Shown one piece after another: positions 56,367 to 64,000 of a stretch of DNA of 64,000 nt. Source of the DNA: Hypoxylon rubiginosum (lineage: Eukaryota > Ascomycota > Sordariomycetes > Xylariales > Hypoxylaceae); contig CADCXA010000051.1 of assembly GCA_902806565.1 (NCBI GenBank), positions 558,001-622,000 of the forward strand. The letters run 5' to 3'. Both the position numbers and the translations under genes were made by a program. The stretch's first letter is position 1; the number at the start of each line of letters is the position of its first letter. The notes below the pieces were generated by a model. The model was not told where the DNA came from, searched no databases, and worked only from the letters and a program-made list of their open reading frames with translations.

Positions 56367-59300
56367 ATGACTGGGGAAACAAGTGCATCTCTGGGCCTGG
56401 CGGTATTCGGTCCCCAGACCAATGCGCCGCAGCTAGAATATCTTGATAGGCTACGAGGTTATATTCACTCCAATGTTCATCTCCAGAGGCTCGCGCGCGA
56501 AGCACTTTGCCTGTGCGACACGTGGGATGTGCTAGCGAAACACCGCGAGGACATTGCTACTCTACAGGGGCGTAAACACTTGGATTCGCTAGCAGCCTGG
56601 CTTAATCATGGCCCCTCGACCCCCGTAGCCAGCGAGGTATCCGGAATACTATGCATGCCGCTCCTGGTCTTGATAGAAATTTCCCAGTACTTCCAGTTTC
56701 TCGAAAATACGGGCTCGAGCCACTCTGACGTGTTGGCAAACCTACAGCAAGGAAAAGGGGCAGGAGTGCAGGGCTACTGTGCCGGCCTCCTCCCAGCATT
56801 TGCCGTCGCCACTGCTAAAGATGAAGAGTCGGTCATTGTCAACGCTGCCAAAGCTATGCGCCTCGGCCTTGCCATCGGGGCATACGCCGAGCTTGGTGAC
56901 GATCTGACCGTCGAGGGAGATACCACCATCGTCGTACGCCTAAGGAATCCTGCGCAAGCAGAAGATATTACGAAAAATTTCCCGGCTGTGAGTAGAATAA
57001 GACGGGAAGGAGGTCCGAAGCCGCTACCCAGAGGTCACTCCTGGTAACTGACTATAGGTTCAAGACATACATAGGGGCTATTACCGACGCCAGAACCGTC
57101 GGCATCGTGGGCCCTGTTGATACGCTCCGACGAGTAGCAAAATACATCCAGGCGGAAGGAGTGGTGTCGCAATCGATCCACCTCCGCGGAAAGAATCACA
57201 ATCCCGAAAATGCCATGCTCGCCGCAGATCTATACCAGCTGTCGGAAAAGTTCGAGTTTCTCCAGCTCGGCAACTCGGACCAACTCCTCGTTCGGGTAGA
57301 TTCCAATCGGGAAGGGAAACCGCTAGGGCCGCATCGCAACCTCTCGCACGAAGCCGTGTTCAGCATGCTGACCTCTAGTGCCCATTGGGATATCATACTA
57401 CGAGAGGCTGCTGAATCTCTGCGCTCATCGGTTGGGCGCTCTGACCCGACATGTCCCAATCTCATCGCTCTATTTGGCATCGGAGATCCTGTGCCCCTTG
57501 TTCCGTTCCACCAAGCACGTATACGCGTGACGAAGCTAGAGATGTCTCGTATAGCAGGGCCGTGGCGCAGCAACAGCAACGGCACCGGCAACGGTAAGAG
57601 ACAATTTATCCTCAGCGACAATGCCTTAGACGGGGGAAGCAACGCTGCTCTCGTCTGTTGCGATGCGCCGCCTGTTACAGCCTCTTCAGAGCCCGCTTAT
57701 CGGGGAGCGGTGCCTATTCTAATATCCGGAGCCACGAAGTCGAGTCTTATCTCGTACTGTAGAGAGTTGGAGAGCTATCTGCAGCGCAACGTGGTAAGCA
57801 TTGGTCAAGCAGCATACACTCTAGCCACACGCCGAAAACATCACCGCTTCCGCTGGTCAGCTGTCGTCTCGAGTACCCACGAACTACGGCAGTCCTTGGG
57901 TCGTGTAGGGACAAATGACGTGGCCGAGGTGCTGCCGCACCCACGAGCCGCAAAGAGGGTTGTGCTGGCTTTTGGCGGGCAGAACCAGCGTTTCGTGGGG
58001 CTAGACAAGGCAGTCTACGACTGCAACCCGCGATTTCAGTACCATCTCAGTGCTTGTGATGAAGAGTTGGCGCGGTTGGGGTTCCCTTCACTCCTACCTA
58101 GTATCTTTAGCAGGGACCCTGTCACCGACATTGTTTTGCTGCAGACAGGTACCTTTGCGGTGCAGTATGCATCTTCTCGCTGCTGGATCGACGGCGGTCT
58201 GCAGGTTGATGCTGTCATAGGCCATAGTTTTGGGGAGCTCACGGCGCTGGTCATCTCAAACACTGTTTCGTTGCAGGCCGGGCTGACCATTGTCGCATGC
58301 CGAGCGATGCTAATGGCCTCGAAATGGGGTCCGGAACGAGGTGCCATGCTGGCCGTTCACTCGACTTTGGCAGCTATCTCCGGACTCATAGCTGAGGATG
58401 TCGAGGTGGCTTGTTACAATGCAGAGCGCAGCGTGGTTTTAGTCGGGTCGTCTGAGGCCATGTCCCGTCTCGAACACGAACTAGGCCACGATCCTAAATA
58501 CGCTGGCATCCGATACCAATGCCTGGACGTTAGCCATGGTTTTCACTCCAAGTTGACCGAGCCTCTGCTCGATGACCTTCGCGCCATTACCCAAAACATA
58601 TCGTTTCAACAGCCTGACATTCCCTTGGAACCATGCACACTTGACCCTTGCAATCCCCAGAGCTTAGGGTCAGTCTACCTATCAAACCACATGCGAAAGC
58701 CCGTGTACTTCGCTAATGCAGTGCGACGGATTGAACAGCGGTTTGGGCCATGTATTTGGCTAGAAGCCGGACTAGACTCCTCTATAATACCCATGGTTAG
58801 GAGGGCGGTCACTAGGACTAAGTCCAATCATATATTCCAACCGGTCTCTTCTGGTCGCAAGCAGGACCGAGGTAACGAGATGCCTTCGGTTGTTACTACG
58901 TTGTGGAAAGCAGGGTGCGCAGTTTTGTTCTGGCCATTCCTCTCCGCTGAGGAAGCTGGGTTTTCGAATATCTGGATACCTCCTTATTCCTTTGATCGAG
59001 AGAGCACTTCGGTTGAAAAGGTTGACCAACCAGTCTCGGCTCCGTCTGTCGATATCTCATCTCCAAGGCCGACACACAATATTTACGAATTGCTGCAAAA
59101 AAGCGAGTCATTATTATCAGCGATTGCCGAGCGCAAAGGGCTTCGTAATTACTGGAAAGAGGTGGCTCCGAAGCGAGACGCCATTGCCTTAACCTACGTC
59201 CTCGAATGCTTTAAAGGACTCCATGTAGACTTTGGGCTTCTGAAGCCGGGGAACGCTATACCTCCTATTTATTATCTACCGATGCATGCGCAACTAGTGA

Positions 59301-60214
59301 ACCGGATGATGCAAATCCTGCAAAAACACTCCATCATAGAGAGCAGGATAGGCCGGGATTTCTCCAGCGCGGTACGGGGTGCAGAAATCTGTCCTCATAA
59401 ACCTTCTAACCAACTAGTCGATGAATTTACGGACGAATTCCCATGCTATAGGAGCGAGTCCAGGCTACTATCCATCACGGTTTCCAAACTTGCTCGCTAT
59501 CTGGTAGGGAAGCAAGATCTGTTATTCTCGAGTCAGGAGTCCCAGAAAATATTGCAAGATTTCTATGTCCAATCGCCACTCCTCGCAACCGTTGCCGAGT
59601 TTCTTGCGAGTGTGATGGGCAATTACCTAGCGAAGGGGAAGCCGACGGAGACTGTCCGGATACTTGAGATTGGGGCGCGATGTAAGTCGACGATGGAAAC
59701 TTTTGGCAACAAGGCGAAACTAACAAAGAGGTACTGTGCTGTAGTCGGGGCATTCGCGGAGGCCTTGCTAGGGATGAAGGCGAAGGGGTGCCGAGGCCCG
59801 AAAATCGAATACACGTTCACCGACCAGAGCTCTCCTCTCGTAGACCGAGCATCCAGAGTATTCGGTGATAAGGAAGACATCAAGATGGACTCCCGAGTGT
59901 TAAATGTCGAAAGTCAGCCCCCAAAGGATTTGCTCGGCCATTACGATCTGGTCATCAGTGCCAACTGTTTTCATACCCCACGCGACAAAACCCTAGCCAT
60001 GCGCAACATGATAACCCTGCTAAAACCCCGGGGATTCGTAGTCCTGACCGAGATGATGAAAGGAATGGATTTGTATGACCTTCTCCGATATTCTCTCAAT
60101 GGGTGGTTGCCTTCGGGAGAAGACCAGACACACCCATTGCAGTCGCCCGAGGCGTGGATGCAGGAGTTTAGGGAGGCCGGCTTTAGATGCATTTTCTCGC
60201 AGAATATTGCTTGA
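56367..60214 (+). CDS. KS-less NR-PKS-derived protein: SAT-MAT-CMeT, 1256 aa, two exons
   Basis: Exons are 56367-56987 and 57065-60214. The 77-nt intron uses an AAG acceptor, the only one nearby that keeps frame, giving NFPATYIGAITDA. The SAT domain (1-369) starts LAVFGPQTNAPQLEYLDRL and has the acyl-binding Cys138 in GYCAG and a probable catalytic His252. It joins directly, near residues 370-388, to what is normally the end of a KS (ILSDNALDGGSNAALVCCDA). About 400 residues of KS, including Cys and both His, are missing. The MAT (~501-800) is complete, with Ser595 (GHSFGE) and His701 (GFHS). PT and ACP are absent, and IWIPPYSFDR runs into a CMeT (~870-1256). Its SAM loop is ILEIGARCKS and not the usual GAGTGG type. 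No TE or reductase follows. It may be a trans-acyltransferase or a decaying pseudo-PKS. The long uninterrupted frame favours a made protein. Confidence 0.88.
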
Positions 60215-60362
60215 CACCTCTCGTACGCTGATACTTGTATATTTATACATATAAGTTGATTTGTAACGTCAACGAAGTTTCCTAGATTTCAGTCGCTGGC
60301 GAACAATAAAACCGCATATCTCAAATCCTCAAATCCAAGTGATTGCACTCATTTGTTAATTA

Positions 60363-63300
60363 CTAAACCACGTACGAGCAGAGGAAATCATAGCCCTTCA
60401 CGACTGCCTTCCACCCCTCGGAAAGGGGGTCGCTGCTTAAATCGCAGATATGGGGTGCGCCCTGGACCATCACCGCCTCCGTGTCGATGCCCGCTGCTAC
60501 CAGAGCTTTATGCGTGTTCCAGCTCTGCTGCCAGGGAACCAGATCGTCGGCCGTGCCATGGATCAAGAACGTCGGGGTATGGTAGTTACCTCGACAGATC
60601 TGTGCGAAGGCGCTAGCGGCCACGATCTTATCCAGGCTGGGCTGGGGCAGAGTATTCCAATTCTTCTCCCCCGAGGCAGTGTCACCCTCACTTATAAAAC
60701 CCCTGCTACCACTATCGGCGGCAGCAGCAGCACTAGCCTTTTTCCTACTAGGCAGTCCGCCGAGTATGACGGGTAAGGTCTGGGCCTTCCAGTTAATATG
60801 CAACACGATGCGGCAGCGGGGGTCTGTCATGATCCGCGGGTCAGACAAGGGTTCCCAAGAGCTGACAACGCCATAGTTGCTTATGGGTGTATCTTGGACA
60901 GCAGCCAAAACGTCGTACGTGTCGTCCCGGTCCTCGGCACCAATCGGCTGGATGGGATGTCGCCACCACTCGTCTTCGTAGTTAGACGGGCTGTAGAATG
61001 CCAATATGGCGTCGGGGGCACGCAGACCCCTCGCGGGGCCGGTCCAAGCGAGAGACATCGCGAGTTGCCCGCCTGACGACCAGCCTATCGCCACGACCCG
61101 CTCGCCATCGATTTCCATGCCCTCGGGGAGACCAGACCGCTTCAGGTGGGGCAGGATGTTTCGAGCCCAGTCGAGGGCATCGCAAATGTCGACCATCGCG
61201 CCCTCGGAAAGACTCACCTCGGGGCATAGTCGATGGTCCAAGCTCACCGGGACAAGTCCCTTCTCGAGCAGGAGGCGTGTTTGGGCTGGTCGAACGTCTT
61301 TGCGGGAGAAGATGATGTGGCTACCACCGTGGATCATCAAAGCTGTAAGAATCGAAGTAGTCAGAGAGGTTAGTGATGAACTGCTAGAGACGCAAATGAG
61401 CCAGATAAACGACGTACCGATGGGACTCTTCTTGTTCCTAAATCTCTCCTCGTGGGAGGCGGGGTAATATATATCAGCCTGAATTTCCAAGTCACCTACT
61501 TTCTTATAGGTGACCGTCTCCAAACATACTTGAACAGGTTGCTGTTGCTGTTGCTGTGGTGACAAAGTGCTATTACCACGAAGAATAGGGGCTTCTCCTG
61601 TGGAGCTTATAAGCTCCTGCGTCTCGTCCTTTTCCCTGTCTACCTCTGTCATCTGGCTGCGCGTAAACGCCGCAATGACCCTGACTGTCTTGTCCTCAGG
61701 TGTCTCCCCATCCGACCACCTCACCGCATCGTACCCAGCCCTGTGCAAAACCCTTTCCCAATGCCGCTCATCCACCAAGGCGTGCCCGTCACCACCATTC
61801 TCCAGCCTTCTGTCGTCCTCAAACGCCCACCACCCGTCGAACAACCCCACCACCATATCAGCCCAAGACATGCGCCGCGTAATCTCCACCAGCACCAACG
61901 ATGCTCCGTCGCTGTCCTCGCGCAACAACCTCCGTAGGTTCCCTAGCGACACCACCAGATCCCGTGTAGCGTGCACGCAATTCGCCGCGATTACGACGTC
62001 GAAGCTGTTCTCCCAACCCGTTGGAAAGCTTTCCGGTCGCTCTATGTCTAAAACCTTGAAGCTCATTTCTATGCTGTTATTGCCGTCGTGATTGCCGTTG
62101 TTCCGGTAAGCCCACCACTTCGCCATGGCGCGAACCAGAGAGGCCGATACGTCCGTGAATGCATAATGGACTTTCCTCTTCACCCTCCTCTCGTTGTCGG
62201 TAGTTTGCAGCGGCATCTTGGAGAGCTCCTCGACGAGATAACGCGTAGTACCGCCGGTGCCCGCGCCCACCTCGAGGATGCGGAATGTTTCTTCTCCTCT
62301 CCCCACATGAGGAGCCGCCGAAAAAACATGGGCCTGGGCGAGCCTAGCGACAAATTCTGCCACCAAGACGGTCGCGGCCCGGAAGAGCGGCCAGAACTCG
62401 TACAGATCCTCAAGCGCCTTCCGGTTGTCCTTGTCCCCAAAGACCACCTCGACTCCGCCCGCGCCATCTCGCCCTCCCCGGAGAAGGGATGCGAGCCGCG
62501 AGCCTACGGCGTGGACGAGCTTGAGCGCGTTTGCGTGCTGTGGGTGCCCCATGCGCAGAACTTCGGCGTGGGTTCGCCGGTATAAGGATTCCGGATCCCG
62601 GCAGTCTTCTGGGAGAGGCGCGGATGTGCGGACGAAAGGTCCCTCGGGGCGAGTGGAACTGATGAGCAGCGCATCTTCGAGGATCCGGAAGAGTTCTCGG
62701 ACGAGCTGGGCGTGTTTGGAGAGGACTTGTCTGTAGACAATTTCTTGCGGGATGGGGGAGCCGGGGGTTAGAGAGTGGAGATAGCAGCCTAGAGTTGCTA
62801 GCGTAGAGATGGTATGGCAAAGGACGAGACGGTTAAGGAGGGGGTGGATGGTGGTCCAGTAATTGGTGGCGCCGAGCTTCGTGGCGGCGTGGTGGTAGGT
62901 GCGGTGGATGGAGAGAAATGTTTCGATGGCGGAGGGGGCTGCGTTGATGGTTGGTTTATGGATAACGGGGTAGGGATGCTCAACTGCATGGTGATCAGGG
63001 GAGGATATGGGAGAGGACATGGTGGCAGAGGCGGTAGTAGCATGATCCGTGGTGATAGTGCTTGGTAAAGGGGTAATATCAAAGTCATCTCCACTGCTCC
63101 CACTATCACAGCCGAGACTAGCGTCGACGTGAGATATAAGTGCGCGAATGTCGGGGAAGAAGAGGAAACTGGTCATGTCAATAGCCAGGCCCAAAGTTGT
63201 CCGAATATCATTCAGGACTTCGGTTGCCGAGAGCGAGTCTATTCCTAGGTCGCTCAACGTGGAGTCATCTTTTATATCATCGACGGGATAATCTGTAACG

Positions 63301-64000
63301 TTGGATAATATCTGCAGGATGTCTGGTCTCCTGCTAATACCCCGGCTTGAACTGGCATGCTTTTTCGCAGGCGACCTGTCATTACTGCCGTTGCTCGACA
63401 ACAGCATGTCTTCCGGTATCTGGCCCAGTCTCCGTTCTTCTTTCATAGTTTCCACGATCGATTTAATCTGAGCCTGAGCCTGTTCCTTCGAGGAGAACTG
63501 ATTGGGTTGGTGGTCGTCACTGCTGACACCTCGCAGTATCTGTGTGAGCAAGGCCTTGGGCATCTTCGAGAAGCGGCAACCAAGCACTGTCATGACCATC
63601 TTTTTACTCTGTGCCTCAAAAACGTAGGCATCTGTGGACGACCCAGACTCGATGTCTCTATCGATACTCATGTTGGAATAGACAATCCATTCCCTCGTAT
63701 CTGGATCGAACCCGCCGCCTATCTCAATCTTCTCCGCCTGCCCGCAGACAAACACATCTCCACTTTCGAGGTCCGGGTTGTGGAAATAGTTGACAAGGAA
63801 CCCAGCAAACTGCATGAAGCTGTCCATCATTGGAGCATCCAGCAGACGCTGGTCCTCGGGGTTCTCGTCATCGTGAGGCCGGGGCGCCATGATAACCTGT
63901 CCCGCAGCCTCGTGACCAACGCAGGCCACCTTTTTGATGCCATGGAACACGGGACCGTAGCTCACCACGGCGTTAAACGCCCGGTATATGTGATTCCCTG
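60363..64000 (-). CDS. Non-reducing PKS, C-terminal part (PT-ACP-CMeT-TE), runs off right edge
   Basis: Aromatic polyketide synthase of the SAT-KS-MAT-PT-ACP-CMeT-TE type (the group that includes dimethylorsellinate-type synthases). The N-terminus is outside the window. Visible exons are 61418 to beyond 64000, and 60363-61342. The 75-nt intron (GTACGT...CAG) is a multiple of three without a stop and interrupts the TE. Visible order: C-terminal PT hotdog (AFNAVVSYGPVFHG, catalytic Asp in DSFMQFAGF); one ACP (LGIDSLSATE); CMeT with an intact SAM motif (ILEVGAGTGGTTRYL) and AANCVHATRDL; a short poly-Gln; then an alpha/beta-hydrolase TE with HGGSH oxyanion loop, GWSSGGQ nucleophile, Asp in GTADDLVP and His in GAPHICD. 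It faces the KS-less gene tail to tail, 148 bp apart. It is the likely acceptor of the HR-PKS chain. Confidence 0.93.
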   Translation of the reverse strand, partial: GNHIYRAFNAVVSYGPVFHGIKKVACVGHEAAGQVIMAPRPHDDENPEDQRLLDAPMMDSFMQFAGFLVNYFHNPDLESGDVFVCGQAEKIEIGGGFDPDTREWIVYSNMSIDRDIESGSSTDAYVFEAQSKKMVMTVLGCRFSKMPKALLTQILRGVSSDDHQPNQFSSKEQAQAQIKSIVETMKEERRLGQIPEDMLLSSNGSNDRSPAKKHASSSRGISRRPDILQILSNVTDYPVDDIKDDSTLSDLGIDSLSATEVLNDIRTTLGLAIDMTSFLFFPDIRALISHVDASLGCDSGSSGDDFDITPLPSTITTDHATTASATMSSPISSPDHHAVEHPYPVIHKPTINAAPSAIETFLSIHRTYHHAATKLGATNYWTTIHPLLNRLVLCHTISTLATLGCYLHSLTPGSPIPQEIVYRQVLSKHAQLVRELFRILEDALLISSTRPEGPFVRTSAPLPEDCRDPESLYRRTHAEVLRMGHPQHANALKLVHAVGSRLASLLRGGRDGAGGVEVVFGDKDNRKALEDLYEFWPLFRAATVLVAEFVARLAQAHVFSAAPHVGRGEETFRILEVGAGTGGTTRYLVEELSKMPLQTTDNERRVKRKVHYAFTDVSASLVRAMAKWWAYRNNGNHDGNNSIEMSFKVLDIERPESFPTGWENSFDVVIAANCVHATRDLVVSLGNLRRLLREDSDGASLVLVEITRRMSWADMVVGLFDGWWAFEDDRRLENGGDGHALVDERHWERVLHRAGYDAVRWSDGETPEDKTVRVIAAFTRSQMTEVDREKDETQELISSTGEAPILRGNSTLSPQQQQQQPVQVCLETVTYKKVGDLEIQADIYYPASHEERFRNKKSPIGTSFIWLICVSSSSSLTSLTTSILTALMIHGGSHIIFSRKDVRPAQTRLLLEKGLVPVSLDHRLCPEVSLSEGAMVDICDALDWARNILPHLKRSGLPEGMEIDGERVVAIGWSSGGQLAMSLAWTGPARGLRAPDAILAFYSPSNYEDEWWRHPIQPIGAEDRDDTYDVLAAVQDTPISNYGVVSSWEPLSDPRIMTDPRCRIVLHINWKAQTLPVILGGLPSRKKASAAAAADSGSRGFISEGDTASGEKNWNTLPQPSLDKIVAASAFAQICRGNYHTPTFLIHGTADDLVPWQQSWNTHKALVAAGIDTEAVMVQGAPHICDLSSDPLSEGWKAVVKGYDFLCSYVV

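Noticed and set aside
62814..63109. Gly-rich and Pro-rich frames on both strands inside the NR-PKS gene
   Set aside because: They arise from the low-complexity linker between ACP and CMeT; the conserved PKS frame runs straight through.
1..64000. CRISPR array or bacterial defence island
   Set aside because: No regularly spaced repeat-spacer pattern was seen, and gene structure is fungal throughout.

Overview
This is nuclear DNA from a filamentous ascomycete (Pezizomycotina, most likely a Sordariomycete). The main evidence is genes split by many 50-100 nt GT-AG introns, a nuclear gene for mitochondrial F1 ATP synthase alpha, a NirA-type nitrate regulator, and a fungal polyketide synthase (PKS) cluster with an AflR-like regulator. 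No bacterial-style operon or CRISPR array was seen.

Layout. 0-5 kb: edge of an unidentified gene, a short-chain dehydrogenase, a TesB-type acyl-CoA thioesterase and an NmrA-like protein. 5-11 kb: a gene-poor repeat zone with tRNA-box-bearing hairpins, minisatellites, a ~115-bp inverted repeat pair, a ~110-bp direct repeat pair and a broken fragment of DNA ligase IV. 11-19 kb: an O-methyltransferase with a probable GC-AG intron, ATP1, and the NAD(P)HX repair dehydratase. 19-41 kb: housekeeping and unknown genes separated by long non-coding stretches. They are two lineage-specific proteins of unknown function, a small convergent pair, a SLATT-type two-TM protein, a membrane-tailed gamma-glutamylcyclotransferase-like protein, NAD-dependent glycerol-3-phosphate dehydrogenase and a glycosylated secreted protein. 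41-44 kb: a nirA orthologue.

45-64 kb: a secondary-metabolite cluster that continues past the right edge. It has a complete highly reducing PKS (HR-PKS; KS-MAT-DH-degenerate cMeT-ER-KR-ACP, 2666 aa, 13 exons), an AflR-like Zn2Cys6 regulator, an unusual PKS-derived protein (SAT-MAT-CMeT with no KS, PT or ACP), and the C-terminal part (PT-ACP-CMeT-TE) of a non-reducing PKS (NR-PKS). HR-PKS plus SAT-bearing NR-PKS pairs usually work in series: the reduced chain made by the first is loaded by the SAT of the second, extended, aromatised, C-methylated and released by the TE. The KS-less protein keeps the acyltransferase nucleophiles but has a degraded SAM site, so it is either a decayed NR-PKS or a stand-alone acyl loader. 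It is the most unusual object in the window.

Exon boundaries were worked out by hand from splice consensus, reading-frame continuity and family motifs. No database search was run, so family names rest on motif recognition.
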